Positions 41,129-50,390 of a stretch of 64,000 nt of DNA are shown here, piece by piece (within the stretch, counting starts at the first letter, position 1; every line of letters begins with the position of its first letter). The translations under genes were made by a program, and so were the position numbers. The notes beneath the pieces were generated by a model. The model had not been told where the DNA came from, made no database searches, and was given only the letters and a program-made list of their open reading frames with translations. The stretch covers positions 32,388 to 96,387 of the forward strand of contig CALDOK010000004.1 in the NCBI GenBank assembly GCA_937912125.1, in the 5' to 3' direction. Origin of the DNA: an uncultured Pseudomonadota bacterium (GTDB lineage: Bacteria > Myxococcota_A > UBA796 > JAFGLY01).

Positions 41129-42394
41129 ATGAAGGCCGTACCGAGAATCCTTGCCCTGATCTTCATCTTCATGGTGACCACCGTCGGGTGGATCGCCTTT
41201 GGCGGCGTCATGCAGGGGCGCTCATCGGGCCAGCGCACCGATCTGTACGGCGACGTGGCCGAGCTGTGGGGCGAGCCGCTGACCCAGCGCGCGCCCAGCC
41301 TGCGCTTCCAGTGGACCACCGTCGAGGAGAAGCGCGAGACCACCACCGACGCCATGGGCAGGGTGGTGGTCAAGACTTACGAGGTGGAGCACAACCACGA
41401 CAAGCAGGTCTACCCAGCGTCCACGAACATGGACGTGACCATCGGCCTGGATCAGCGCCGCAAGGGCTTGCTGTGGTTCAGCCTGTACGACGTGGACATG
41501 CACGGTGTCTGGACCTACGTCCATCAGGAGTCCGTGGCCGGTTGGGTGACCATCGGCTTCGACTTCCCCAGCGCACAGGGCGTCTACGACGGCTTCGAGG
41601 TGCTGGTGGACGGCGAGCCCCACACGGGCAACGTGGCCCCGGGCAGCGGGCAGGTGCAGGTGCCGGTCTTTGTGCAGCCCGGCCAGGCCATGAACTTCGC
41701 CATCGGCTACCACAGCCGCGGCCTGGACGAGTGGCGCTACCTGCCCACCGAGACCGTGGGTGAGGTCAAGGACTTCCGCCTGACCATGACCACCGACTTT
41801 GCCCAGATCGACTACCCAGGCTTCACCATGTCGCCCTCGTCACGGGAGCGCTTGGGTGGGGGCTGGAAGCTGGACTGGGACTTCGCGGGCCTGGTGACCG
41901 GGCACGGCATCGGCATGGTCATGCCGCAGAACGTGCAGCCGGGCGTGCTGGCGTCACACATGAGCTTCTCGGCGCCCATCTCCCTGGGCTTCTTCATGGT
42001 GTGGATCTTCATCATCGGCGTGCTCAAGAAGGTGGAGGTACACCCGGTGAACCACCTGTTCCTGGCGGCCGCGTTCTTCGCGTTCCACTTGCTCTTCGGC
42101 TACACCGTGGACCACCTGCCCGTGGAGTGGGCCTTCGGCCTGAGCGCCGCGGCGAGCGTGCTGCTGGTGGTCAGCTACCTGCGCCTGGTGGTGGGCTCCC
42201 GCTTCGCCTTCGTGGAGGCGGGGTTGGCCCAGCTGCTGTACTTGGTGGGCTTCTCTCTGGCCCACTTCTGGGAGGGCTACACCGGGCTGACGGTGACGGT
42301 GCTGGGGGTCGTGACCCTGTTCGGCCTCATGCAGCTGACCGGTCGCATCAAGTGGTCGGAGGTGCTGGCGGGCAAGGCCGAGCTGGACGAGTAG
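41129..42394 (+). CDS. creD: CreD-family inner-membrane protein
   Basis: This 421-residue protein has one N-terminal membrane helix (PRILALIFIFMVTTVGWIAFGGVMQGRS), a large periplasmic domain and about six C-terminal helices beginning ISLGFFMVWIFIIGVLKKVEVHPVNHLFLAAAFFAFHLLFGY. The segment VEVHPVNHLFLAAAFFAFHLLF...DHLPVEWAF is the signature of CreD, an inner-membrane protein of unknown molecular function whose E. coli homologue belongs to the CreBC regulon and affects envelope stress and beta-lactam response. No creBC is nearby. AAGGAG stands 8 nt upstream, and a sigma-54 promoter precedes it. Confidence 0.85.
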   Translation: MKAVPRILALIFIFMVTTVGWIAFGGVMQGRSSGQRTDLYGDVAELWGEPLTQRAPSLRFQWTTVEEKRETTTDAMGRVVVKTYEVEHNHDKQVYPASTNMDVTIGLDQRRKGLLWFSLYDVDMHGVWTYVHQESVAGWVTIGFDFPSAQGVYDGFEVLVDGEPHTGNVAPGSGQVQVPVFVQPGQAMNFAIGYHSRGLDEWRYLPTETVGEVKDFRLTMTTDFAQIDYPGFTMSPSSRERLGGGWKLDWDFAGLVTGHGIGMVMPQNVQPGVLASHMSFSAPISLGFFMVWIFIIGVLKKVEVHPVNHLFLAAAFFAFHLLFGYTVDHLPVEWAFGLSAAASVLLVVSYLRLVVGSRFAFVEAGLAQLLYLVGFSLAHFWEGYTGLTVTVLGVVTLFGLMQLTGRIKWSEVLAGKAELDE

Positions 42395-42443
42395 CCTCGC
42401 CGCGAGCCTCACCGGGACCCTGCGGGGCCCCGCTTTGCGTGCG

Positions 42444-43574
42444 CTACCAGCCGCGCACGGGCTCCCACTGCGCTGCCACAAGATCGCCGCGTAGGGCGTG
42501 GTAGACGGGGTGGCAGGCGGCGGCCAGGCAGCTGTGGTTCGGCACGATGCGCAGGCGGGAGCCGACGGGGAACTCACCAGGCCGTAGCCCTCCGCGCACC
42601 TGGACCTTGCCGTGCTCCTGGGACAGAGCGGCCAGGCGGAGCCGCGGGTAGGGCTGGGACAGGTCCTGGTTGAACAGCCGCCCGTAGCCGCAGTCGGGGG
42701 CCACATGGCGCGGCCCCGGGTCGGCCGAGAGGGCCAGCGCTCCGGCGTCGAGCACCAGGCTCCCGGTGGCGGGGTAGCGCCCGATCACCTGGGCCAGCAC
42801 GGTGAAGGCGCAGTCGTCCAGGGAACAGGAGCCGATGGCCGCCTGGAACGCATCGAAGAAGGCGTAGTTGCCGGGACGGATCTCGTCGATGCCAGGCAGC
42901 CCGGTGGCCTGCATCACGGTGGGGGTGGAGCCGACACTGAGGATCGGGCGAGGCAGCCCCGCGGCGGTGATGCGCTGGGCCAGCCTGAGCACGGCGGCTC
43001 CCTCGCGCAGTCCCACCTCGGCTACAGCGGAGGGGCCGAGGCAGCTGTAGGCGTGGCCCGCGTGAGTCACCAGGCCTTCGAGCTGTAGCCGGGGGTGGGC
43101 GTGGATGCGCCTGGCCAGGTCGAGGGCCTCGTCACTGTCGGGGTCCACCCCCGCACGGTGGTAGCCGCAGTCCACCTTGATGTACACCGCGGCGTCCGTG
43201 CCGTGGAGCGCCGCGCTCGAGCCGAGCTCGTCGGCGGTGGGGGCGCAGTCCAGCAGCAGCCCCAGCCGATCCAGGCCGCCTGCGATGGTCAGGGCCTCCT
43301 GTACCCGTCCATGGGGCAAGGGCAGCGCCCACAGGATGTCTCGGAAGCCCGCCGCGGCGAAGGCGCGGGCCTCGGTCAGGGTGGAGACGGTGAGGGGGCC
43401 GGCCGCGCCGTCGTGCTGGATGCGGGCGATGGCGGGGACCTTGTGGGTCTTGACGTGGGGGCGCAGCCCTACGCCCAGGGTCCGCGCCCGCCGCCGCATC
43501 ATGGCCGCGTTGCGCTCGAGGCGTTCCAGGTCCACAAGGGCGCAGGGCGTAGGGAGCCCGCGCAGGGCGGACAT
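42444..43574 (-). CDS. DSD1/D-threonine aldolase-type fold III PLP enzyme
   Basis: This 376-residue enzyme has the alanine-racemase-like N-terminal motif RPHVKTHK, whose lysine binds PLP, and VDCGYHRAGV. The C-terminal metal site PNHSCLAAACH is typical of zinc-dependent D-serine dehydratase and D-threonine aldolase. Both convert D-amino acids, the former to a keto acid and ammonia, the latter to glycine and an aldehyde. The sequence does not settle which. The start ATG overlaps the stop of the 142-residue gene by one base (TGATG), so it is translated with the CbbQ/VWA operon. Confidence 0.8.
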   Translation of the reverse strand: MSALRGLPTPCALVDLERLERNAAMMRRRARTLGVGLRPHVKTHKVPAIARIQHDGAAGPLTVSTLTEARAFAAAGFRDILWALPLPHGRVQEALTIAGGLDRLGLLLDCAPTADELGSSAALHGTDAAVYIKVDCGYHRAGVDPDSDEALDLARRIHAHPRLQLEGLVTHAGHAYSCLGPSAVAEVGLREGAAVLRLAQRITAAGLPRPILSVGSTPTVMQATGLPGIDEIRPGNYAFFDAFQAAIGSCSLDDCAFTVLAQVIGRYPATGSLVLDAGALALSADPGPRHVAPDCGYGRLFNQDLSQPYPRLRLAALSQEHGKVQVRGGLRPGEFPVGSRLRIVPNHSCLAAACHPVYHALRGDLVAAQWEPVRGW

Positions 43575-44002
43575 CAGGCGATGGCCCGCTGCAGCTCGAC
43601 CAAGAAGGCCTCGAGGTCCGCGCCCTTGGTGTCGTCTTCCTTGCGCTCGAGCCATGAGATGCAGTCGCCGTGGCGGATCTCGATCTGGGTGCGGTCGGGC
43701 TTGCGAACCAGGCGCACCCGATCGATGGCGCGCAGGGGGATCAGGGACTCGCTGAAGCCGTCGGACGCCGCGCGCACATCCAGCAGGGCCCCGGGCCCAT
43801 CTCCGACGAGCACCGCCACATGCAGCTCACAGGCCCGGTCGCCCGGGGCGCCGGGGGCCGGGTAGGAGCAGAAGCGGAAGAACAGGAAGGGCGCGGGCTT
43901 CCAAGCCGCCAGGCGGTCGCTGACCTCCCGGAGGACTTCCTCTGGGCAGCTGCCGCCCAGCTCGGCCTGCAGGACTTCGAAGACATGGTAGCGCGAGGTC
44001 AT
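43574..44002 (-). CDS. Conserved hypothetical protein in the second CbbQ/VWA operon
   Basis: This 142-residue soluble protein has no signal peptide and no motif I recognise. The C-terminal half (IPLRAIDRVRLVRKPDRTQIEIRHGDCISWLERKEDD...LEAFLVELQRAI) looks like a small beta-barrel ending in a helix, similar in outline to bacterial PH-like domains. The start at 44002 is preferred because GGGGAG precedes it by 6 nt; an in-frame start at 44053 overlaps the VWA gene. It sits 47 nt after that gene and is coupled to the PLP enzyme downstream. Confidence 0.6.
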   Translation of the reverse strand: MTSRYHVFEVLQAELGGSCPEEVLREVSDRLAAWKPAPFLFFRFCSYPAPGAPGDRACELHVAVLVGDGPGALLDVRAASDGFSESLIPLRAIDRVRLVRKPDRTQIEIRHGDCISWLERKEDDTKGADLEAFLVELQRAIA

Positions 44003-44049
44003 GGCGGCTCCCCGGTGGAGTAGAGGGCTGGGGCTTATCCTCGCTGGAT

Positions 44050-46146
44050 TCACCGGATCAAGCGCGCGAACACCTCGGGCAGCCGCCGGGGCAGCTCCTC
44101 GACCCGGCGCAGGGCCAGGAAGCGGCCGGGGCCGAAGACCTTGGCCAGGTAGTCCGGGGCGTCGTGGCCGGCGTCCAGGCTGATGCAGAAGCAGTGGACT
44201 CCGAGCTTCGCGGCCTCCTGGACGGCCATCGCGGCGTCGCGCAGGCCGTAGGAGCCCCGGTAGGGCTCCCGGTCCTCGGGCCGGCCGTCGGAGAGCACCA
44301 GCAGGATGCGGCGGCCCTGGGGCTGCTTGTCCAGCAGCATGGCGCCGTGGCGCAGGAAGGCCCCCATGCGGGTGGCGCCGCTGGGCTGCAGGTTGGCCAT
44401 GCGCTTGAAGGTGAGCTCGTCGTAGCCTTCCTCGAAGGCCTTGATGCGCTCGAACCAGCAGCGCTCGGGCCCGTCGTTGTGGAAGCCGTAGAAGGCGTGT
44501 GGGAAGCGCAGGGTGCGCAGGCCCTCGGCGAACAGCACCAGCGCTTCCTGCTCGAGGTGCACCACGTGGCCCTGGGTCGAGCCGCTCAGATCCACCAGAG
44601 TGAGGATGGCCACCTGCTGGCGCTGGCGTTGGTAGCGCTTGAAGATGCGGGGGTCGGGGTCCTGACCCGCGGCCATGTCGCAGACAGCGGTGATGGCCCG
44701 GTCGATGTCGAGCTCGGGGCCGTCCAGCTGCCCGTGCAGCCAGCGCTCCTCGAGGCGCAGGATCTCGAACTGCCGGCGGATCTCGCCGATCTGCCGCCGG
44801 TTGGCGGCCACCAGCTTGTCGTAGCTGGCGATGGGACCCGTGGGCGCCGGTCGCTCGATGACCCTGGTGGCGCCGACCCGGTAGACGCCGGCTGGCTCAT
44901 CCCACTCGTCGTGGGGCGTGCCCTCTTCGGCCTGGGGCAGCGCGGCGTCGGCCGCGGCCAGCAGATCCTCGACCGGGGTGTCGGGGCTCCAGCGAGGCGC
45001 GCCGTCGGCCCGCGCTCGGTGCTTGTCCTGGTGTTCATCGCGCAGCGTGCCGTAGGCGGGCGCCTTGCGCAGCTCATCCGAGTCTCCGGGCCCCTGCATG
45101 ACCCGACCGAGGCGCTGCTTGAGGCGGGAACGCAGCCCGCCCCGCCGGGGCTCTGGCGCCGTGACGGCTCCCTGGCCGCCGCGGGCTTGGGCCTCCCGGA
45201 GCTGGCGCAGGGGCGTCGGGCCTTCCCGCCATGCGTTCTCGGCCTGCAGGTCCCGGGCGCCGTGGGCCAGGATCCATTCGGGCCTGAGGATGCCGACGAA
45301 GTAGGGCAGGGGAGGCGGCCCCAGGCGCTTGTTGCGGAAGTCCTGGCGCAGCTTGCTGGCCTGCCCCAGCAGGACGGCGCGGGCGGCGGCTTGCTCCTGG
45401 AGGCTGGGCGGATCGCCGCGCCGGGCGGTCTCGGAGCCACGGCCCAAGGCTCGCACGGCGGCCACAGCGGCGCGGGCGGACTTGCCATCGGCTCCGGGGT
45501 GGCCCCAGCTGGAGAAGGTGGTCAGGCCGTCGTACAGGGGCACGAAGCTGGTGGGCATGCCCTCGCGAGGCACCTCCGTGAGGTTGATGCGCATCACGCC
45601 GGCCTTGTCCATCAGGCGCAGCCCTGCGAAGTCCTGGGCCAGGCCAGGGAAGGCGGCTGCCCAGCGGTCGAGCACGTAGTGGCAGGCCAGCAGGTGGTAG
45701 CAGGAGCGCAGCACCCAGTCCCGGTAGAGGTCCGAGAGCAGCCGCTCCCCCTCGAGCAGGCCGAAGCGCAACAGCCCCAGCTGCACCAGGCCCATGGCCC
45801 GGAACAGGGCGTGATCGCCGGGCTCGGCGGGCGCGGGGACAGCCCTGGGCAGGAACAGGATGCGACCGTCGGTGGCCGGCGGATCGCTGGCGGCGATCTC
45901 CACCGGCATGGCCGAGATCATGCGCAGGTAGGCGGTCAGCGCCCGCTGCAGCTCGGGCAGGGTGGTGCCGTTGTCCTGGCCGCTCACCAGCTGCCGGCGC
46001 GGAGACTCGAACAGGAAGGCCGCCAGCAGGGCGCGCTCGAACTCCTCGTCCTCGTCCGCTCCGATGTCCGTTGGACGTACGCCGTACTCCCGGGCCGTCT
46101 CCTGGAAGGCCTTCTCGGGATCCGGGGGCCAGGTGGGTGCGCCCAT
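44050..46146 (-). CDS. Second CbbO/NorD-type VWA-domain protein
   Basis: This 698-residue VWA protein is paralogous to the one at 22931-25543 but shorter in the N-terminal region. The MIDAS motif is intact: Asp519, Ser521 and Ser523 in LVDLSGSTQGH, followed by LVLSDGRPEDRE. Upstream family segments (SYDKLVAANRRQIGEIRRQFEILRLEERW) correspond to YRPQIRSLRRQFEAL in the paralogue. It is presumably the adaptor of the adjacent AAA+ ring, whose stop lies 9 nt before its ATG. The client is unknown; no Rubisco, nitric oxide reductase or gas-vesicle gene is nearby. Confidence 0.85.
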   Translation of the reverse strand: MGAPTWPPDPEKAFQETAREYGVRPTDIGADEDEEFERALLAAFLFESPRRQLVSGQDNGTTLPELQRALTAYLRMISAMPVEIAASDPPATDGRILFLPRAVPAPAEPGDHALFRAMGLVQLGLLRFGLLEGERLLSDLYRDWVLRSCYHLLACHYVLDRWAAAFPGLAQDFAGLRLMDKAGVMRINLTEVPREGMPTSFVPLYDGLTTFSSWGHPGADGKSARAAVAAVRALGRGSETARRGDPPSLQEQAAARAVLLGQASKLRQDFRNKRLGPPPLPYFVGILRPEWILAHGARDLQAENAWREGPTPLRQLREAQARGGQGAVTAPEPRRGGLRSRLKQRLGRVMQGPGDSDELRKAPAYGTLRDEHQDKHRARADGAPRWSPDTPVEDLLAAADAALPQAEEGTPHDEWDEPAGVYRVGATRVIERPAPTGPIASYDKLVAANRRQIGEIRRQFEILRLEERWLHGQLDGPELDIDRAITAVCDMAAGQDPDPRIFKRYQRQRQQVAILTLVDLSGSTQGHVVHLEQEALVLFAEGLRTLRFPHAFYGFHNDGPERCWFERIKAFEEGYDELTFKRMANLQPSGATRMGAFLRHGAMLLDKQPQGRRILLVLSDGRPEDREPYRGSYGLRDAAMAVQEAAKLGVHCFCISLDAGHDAPDYLAKVFGPGRFLALRRVEELPRRLPEVFARLIR

Positions 46147-46155
46147 GGGTGGAGG

Positions 46156-46929
46156 CTAAGAGCCCAGGACCGAGCGCACCAGCTCTTGCAGGGCGCTGGC
46201 CAGCTCGGCGTCGTCGGTCAGGGAGTGTACGATGGTGGCCTCGCAGGCCTCGGGCAGGCTCATGCCGGCCTGCACCAGGGAGGCAGCGTAGACCAGCAGG
46301 CGCGTGCTGGCGCCCTCCTTGAGCCCGTGGGAGCGCAGGTTGCGGCTGGCCTGGCCCATGCGCACCAGGGTGGCGGCCAGGGTGGCGTCGCAGCCGGTCT
46401 CCTGCATCAGGATCTCGGCCTCGACCTCGGGGGTGGGGTAGTCGAAGGCGATGGAGACAAAGCGCTGCCGGGTGCTCTCCTTGAGCTCGCGGGTGACGCT
46501 CTGGTACCCCGGGTTGTAGGAGATCACGATCAGGAAGTCATCGGGGCAGGCCAGCTCCACGCCCAGGCGCTCCAGGGGCAGGATGCGGCGATCATCGGTC
46601 AGCGGATGGATGACCGTGAGCACGTCCGCCCGGGCCTCGACCACCTCGTCCAGGTAGCAGATGGCGCCCTCGCGGATGGCCCGGGTGAGCGGCCCGTCGC
46701 GCCACACGGTGGAGCCCCCCTCCAGCACGTAGCGGCCGGTGAGATCGGCGGCGCTCAGATCCTCCTGGCAGGCCACTGTGATCAGCGGCCGGCCCAGCTG
46801 CTCGGCCATGTGCCGGACGAAGCGGGTCTTGCCGCAGCCGGTGGGGCCCTTGAGCAGCAGCGGGAGCTGGTGGGCCGCGGCGGTTCGGAACAGGGGGATC
46901 TCGTTGGAGATGGGGCGGTAGTAGACCAT
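46156..46929 (-). CDS. Second CbbQ/NorQ-family MoxR AAA+ ATPase
   Basis: This 257-residue protein has Walker A GPTGCGKT (28-35) and the family motifs [21 protein letters not shown] and ISYNPGYQS. It is nearer to classical CbbQ/NorQ than the first copy; the N terminus VYYRPISNEIPLF aligns with the YYRPVGDEVALY-type start of the family. That and a GGAGG 10 nt upstream favour the ATG at 46929 over a GTG at 46989. It forms an operon with the VWA gene downstream and the polytopic membrane protein upstream (66-nt gap). Confidence 0.9.
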   Translation of the reverse strand: MVYYRPISNEIPLFRTAAAHQLPLLLKGPTGCGKTRFVRHMAEQLGRPLITVACQEDLSAADLTGRYVLEGGSTVWRDGPLTRAIREGAICYLDEVVEARADVLTVIHPLTDDRRILPLERLGVELACPDDFLIVISYNPGYQSVTRELKESTRQRFVSIAFDYPTPEVEAEILMQETGCDATLAATLVRMGQASRNLRSHGLKEGASTRLLVYAASLVQAGMSLPEACEATIVHSLTDDAELASALQELVRSVLGS

Positions 46930-46995
46930 GGGAGGGCCCTCCGCGGGCAACGTAGATGGATGGAGGGCCGACGTCAAAGGGGTGGACACCGCCCG

Positions 46996-48345
46996 TCAGG
47001 GCTCGAACACCTCGCGCTGCCAGTCGGGGGACAGCTGCACAGGCACCGGCTCGCTGAAGCCGGGGTAGGCCGGGTGGCCGCGCACGCCCCAGGCCCACCC
47101 CATGAGCAGGGCGACCTGCAGGGCCAGCAGTGTCCGCCAGCCCGGTCGCCAGCGCTCCAGGGCCAGGGCCGCGCTGGCCAGCAGGACCAGCCAGGCGCCC
47201 TCGAAGAGGAACTCGGGCCGCGCGATGCGCCAGAAGCCTGGCACGAGCTTCCAGGCGGCCATGAACACCGGGTTGGGGAGCCCCGAGCCTTGCTCGCCCA
47301 GCAGCATGGGGCCTGTGGAGAGTAGCCCCAGCACCAACACCACCGCGGCGCCATAGCGGGCCTCGGGGCGCTCGCGCTGCAGCCACAGGCCCACGGCACC
47401 CAGCAGCATCAGGGGCAGGTTGAGCGCCCGCCACAGCTCGAGGTGATACCAGCGCGGCGGCCACAGGGTCAGCACGTCCAGGGCCGCGCGCTCCCACAGA
47501 AAGCGCTGCGGGTCGGTCAGGGCGCCGGCGTCTCGAAGCAGCAGGGACTGGAACAGGATCAGGGGCGCCAGCGCCAGGCAGCACGCGGCCGTGGTGAGCA
47601 GCGCCCGCCGACTGCGCGCCCCCAGCAGCCACAGGCCCAGCAGCGCCAGGTTCACCAGCGCCAGGTACCAGTTGAAGACGGCGCAGCCCAGCATCACCAG
47701 CGCAGCCAGCGCCACCTGGCCGCCGCCCCGTAGCCGCGCCCTGTTTATGGCCCACAGGAACAGTGGGATGCCGAACACGGCGGACTTTTCGATGGTGTAC
47801 CAGGTGACGTCCCGGAACACGTGCAGGCCCATGGCGAAGGGCATCGCGGCGAGCATGGCCGTCCAGGGCCTCGCGCCGAGGTTCCGCAGCAGCAGCCAGC
47901 CACAGACCCAGGCCAGCCAGATCTGGAGCAGGGCCTGGGCGTGGAAGGCGCCGTGGGTGGAGAAGACCAGATCCAGCAGGGCCGTGAGCCAGAGGTGACC
48001 TACGTGGACGCCGATCAAGGCCAGGGAGGGATCGTCCAGGGCCCCTGTGGAGAAGGGCCGCAGGTGGACCCCGTCGAGGTAGAAGAGGAAGCTGCCGGCC
48101 TTGTCCACCGTGGGCCAGGCGCCCCACACCGCGCGCTCCACCAGGGCCGCAGACGGGGCGGTCAGGAGGGCGACCTGAGCCCCTATGATCAGCAGCCAGC
48201 CCGGGGTCTCGTGCCGACGGCGCAGCCAAAGCCCCAGCCCCAGCAGGGCGAACCCCAGCAGCGCGCAGGCCGCCCAGGCCCAGGGGAGATCGAGGGGGCC
48301 CGATAGGAGCTCGACCTGTCTGGTGCTGGGTGGTGGACCGTACAA
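46996..48345 (-). CDS. Polytopic membrane protein, GT-C-like
   Basis: This protein of about 449 residues has ten or more hydrophobic helices starting WAWAACALLGFALLGLGLWL. An acidic loop after the second helix (DKAGSFLFYLDGVHLRP) and a long re-entrant C-terminal part are reminiscent of membrane glycosyltransferases or oligosaccharyl-type proteins, but no definite motif is visible, so this is only a hint. The only available start codon is TTG at 48345, as the frame is closed upstream by a stop near 48409. It is the first gene of the second CbbQ/VWA operon and diverges from mutY. Confidence 0.55.
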   Translation of the reverse strand: MYGPPPSTRQVELLSGPLDLPWAWAACALLGFALLGLGLWLRRRHETPGWLLIIGAQVALLTAPSAALVERAVWGAWPTVDKAGSFLFYLDGVHLRPFSTGALDDPSLALIGVHVGHLWLTALLDLVFSTHGAFHAQALLQIWLAWVCGWLLLRNLGARPWTAMLAAMPFAMGLHVFRDVTWYTIEKSAVFGIPLFLWAINRARLRGGGQVALAALVMLGCAVFNWYLALVNLALLGLWLLGARSRRALLTTAACCLALAPLILFQSLLLRDAGALTDPQRFLWERAALDVLTLWPPRWYHLELWRALNLPLMLLGAVGLWLQRERPEARYGAAVVLVLGLLSTGPMLLGEQGSGLPNPVFMAAWKLVPGFWRIARPEFLFEGAWLVLLASAALALERWRPGWRTLLALQVALLMGWAWGVRGHPAYPGFSEPVPVQLSPDWQREVFEP

Positions 48346-48426
48346 GGCGGGCGAGCCCCTGAGGTGGTGGGGAAGAAACGAGCTATCACCGTCTTCGCGC
48401 GCTGAAGGCTAACGGCTCCAACCACC

Positions 48427-49464
48427 ATGCACAGCACCACCCGTAGACTGCTCGACTGGTACCAGACCCACGGCCGGGATCTGCCCTGGCGCCGTGATCC
48501 GACGCCGTACCACACCTGGCTGTCGGAGATCATGCTCCAGCAGACCCGGGTCGAGACGGTCATCCCCTACTACGAGCGCTTCCTGGTGCGCTTCCCCACG
48601 GTGGAGCAACTCGCCGCCGCGCCGCTGGACGAGGTGCTCGGGCTGTGGGCGGGGCTGGGCTACTACCGCCGGGCCCGCAACCTGCACGCGGCGGCGGCCC
48701 AGGTGGCGGCCCTGGGCGCCTTCCCCGCCAGCGAGGCGGGGCTTCGCGCGCTGGCTGGGGTGGGGGACTACACGGCGGCGGCCATCGCGTCCATCGCCTT
48801 CGGCTGCGACGCGGTCGCGGTGGACGGCAACCTCCGGCGCGTGGTCGCGCGGCTGGCCGCCATCGAGCTGAGTGTCCAGGCGGGGCCGGGGGCCGCCAGG
48901 GTCCGGCGATGGCTCGAGGACAAGCTGCCGAGCGGCAGGGCAGGGGACTTCAACCAGGCCCTGATGGACATCGGCGCGACGGTGTGCTCACCCCGTGCGC
49001 CGCGCTGCTCGGCCTGCCCCCTCGCGAGTGATTGCCAGGCTCATGGCCAGGGCCTCGCGGAGCTGCTGCCGGTGACCGCGCCCCGAGCAGCTCCCCGACC
49101 CGTCCAGGCGGTGGCGCTGCTGGTGGTCCGCGATGGCGCGCTGCTGTTGAGCCAGCGTCCGGCTCAGGGCCTGCTCGCGGGCCTGTGGGGGCCACCGGAT
49201 CGGGTGGTCGCGGAGGGGGAGACGACGCAGGCGGCGCTGGACGCGCTCAAGGCCGGCATTCCGGGGCTCGCGGGGGGGGCGGTGGAGCCAGCGGGGCAGG
49301 TGGAGCACGTCTTCTCGCACCAGCGCTGGTGCGTGCAGGTCTCCATCCTGACTGCGCAGGAAGCGTGGTCCGAGCCTCCTGCGTGTCGCTGGTGGCGGCC
49401 TGCACAGGCCGACGGTCCCCCCCTCTCCCGGCTGGCCGAGAAGCTGCTGGAGCGGAACTTCTAG
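48427..49464 (+). CDS. mutY: A/G-specific adenine glycosylase
   Basis: This 345-residue DNA-repair enzyme removes adenine paired with 8-oxoguanine. The helix-hairpin-helix motif LRALAGVGDYTAAAI (106-120), Glu34 in WLSEIMLQQT and Asp133 in VDGNLRRV supply the catalytic core. The four cysteines Cys187, Cys194, Cys197 and Cys203 have the C-x6-C-x2-C-x5-C spacing of the 4Fe-4S cluster. From about 225 a NUDIX-like C-terminal domain (QAVALLVVRDGALLLSQRP...) recognises oxoguanine. The Shine-Dalgarno is poor. The gene ends 4 nt inside the convergent CinA-like gene. Confidence 0.95.
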   Translation: MHSTTRRLLDWYQTHGRDLPWRRDPTPYHTWLSEIMLQQTRVETVIPYYERFLVRFPTVEQLAAAPLDEVLGLWAGLGYYRRARNLHAAAAQVAALGAFPASEAGLRALAGVGDYTAAAIASIAFGCDAVAVDGNLRRVVARLAAIELSVQAGPGAARVRRWLEDKLPSGRAGDFNQALMDIGATVCSPRAPRCSACPLASDCQAHGQGLAELLPVTAPRAAPRPVQAVALLVVRDGALLLSQRPAQGLLAGLWGPPDRVVAEGETTQAALDALKAGIPGLAGGAVEPAGQVEHVFSHQRWCVQVSILTAQEAWSEPPACRWWRPAQADGPPLSRLAEKLLERNF

Positions 49465-50177
49465 ATCACGCTGTCGCCCAGCAGCGCACGCAGCTGATCG
49501 CTGCAAGAGGCCAGGGCGTCGGCGTCGTGGCTCTCGAGGATCAGCAGCACCCGCCAAGGCGAACGCGGATCGGTGCGGGGGTAGGATCCGATGCGCACTG
49601 ACGGGGCGCTCGCCGCGAGCTGGGCCAGCTGGATGGCGAACTGGGCCTCGTGCAGGGTGGTGTGGATCATGCTTTGGGCAGGGAGTTGACCGCTGAAGCG
49701 ATGGGCCACCGCCTGCAGCTTGCTGCGGAACAGGCTGGGCAGCCCTGGGAGCACCACCACGTTGGCCACGACCACCACGGGGTATTCGATCTCACCGTCC
49801 CACCACAGCTCGGCCCCTGAAGGCACGTCGGTCATGCGCAGCGCGTCGGGGGTGAGTCGGTCCCCCAGGCGTCGCTCGAGCACGTCCACCAGCTCCGGCT
49901 GGCGCGCGATGGGGCGGCCCAGGCCGCGGGCCACGGCCCCGAAGGTCACGTCGTCGTGGGTGGGTCCGACCCCCCCGGAGGTGAACACCCAGTCGTGGCT
50001 CGGGGCGAGCCTGGCGATGGCCTCGGCGATCTCCCGCTCGTCGTCGGGGAGGTAGTGCATGTGGCGCAGAGCCAGGCCGCGGGCCTGGAGCCAGGAGATC
50101 AGCCAGGGACCGTTGAGGTCGGCGAACCTTCCGCCGAGGATCTCCTCTCCGATGATCAGGGCGGCCGCAGTGGTCAT
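49461..50177 (-). CDS. CinA N-terminal (MoaB-like) domain protein
   Basis: This 238-residue protein covers the MoaB/MogA-like N-terminal domain of CinA: AAALIIGEEILGGRFADLN at the start and DWVFTSGGVGPTHDDVT (the molybdopterin-binding TGGxGPTxDD motif with Ser for Thr). The C-terminal deamidase half of full CinA is absent. Such stand-alone domains have uncertain roles, possibly cleavage of ADP-ribose or related nucleotides. The ATG at 50177 follows GGAGAAGG. It ends 4 nt inside mutY (convergent). Confidence 0.8.
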   Translation of the reverse strand: MTTAAALIIGEEILGGRFADLNGPWLISWLQARGLALRHMHYLPDDEREIAEAIARLAPSHDWVFTSGGVGPTHDDVTFGAVARGLGRPIARQPELVDVLERRLGDRLTPDALRMTDVPSGAELWWDGEIEYPVVVVANVVVLPGLPSLFRSKLQAVAHRFSGQLPAQSMIHTTLHEAQFAIQLAQLAASAPSVRIGSYPRTDPRSPWRVLLILESHDADALASCSDQLRALLGDSVI

Positions 50178-50390
50178 GCCTTCTCCATGCTCGCTGCCTA
50201 TCGCTGGCGCAGCCGCTTGCAAAGGACGTGTCATCTCGCGGTGCATCGTCTACAATGGGGCTGTGTGTGACTGCGGTTCTACGGAACCCTCCCCGGTTGA
50301 CAGGTGTCGGGAGGAGCGTGGAAATCCCCAGGCCAAGGCAGGTCTCCCAGCGCCGCGTCTCCATGGCGCGACGGGCCGCCGAGTTGCGCC
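50178..50390. promoter_or_regulatory. Divergent intergenic region between cinA-like and FHA-like/TPR genes
   Basis: A TACAAT element at 50251-50256 with a weak -35-like TGTCAT 16 bp upstream (50229-50234) could drive the FHA-like/TPR gene, whose start is 135 nt further. A strong GGGAGGAG occurs at 50309-50316 but has no start codon at a workable distance. No other feature is supported. Confidence 0.3.

Noticed and set aside
44164..47325. 1053-residue plus-strand open frame
   Set aside because: It is antisense to the CbbQ and VWA genes. Stop-free antisense frames of this kind are expected in very GC-rich DNA.
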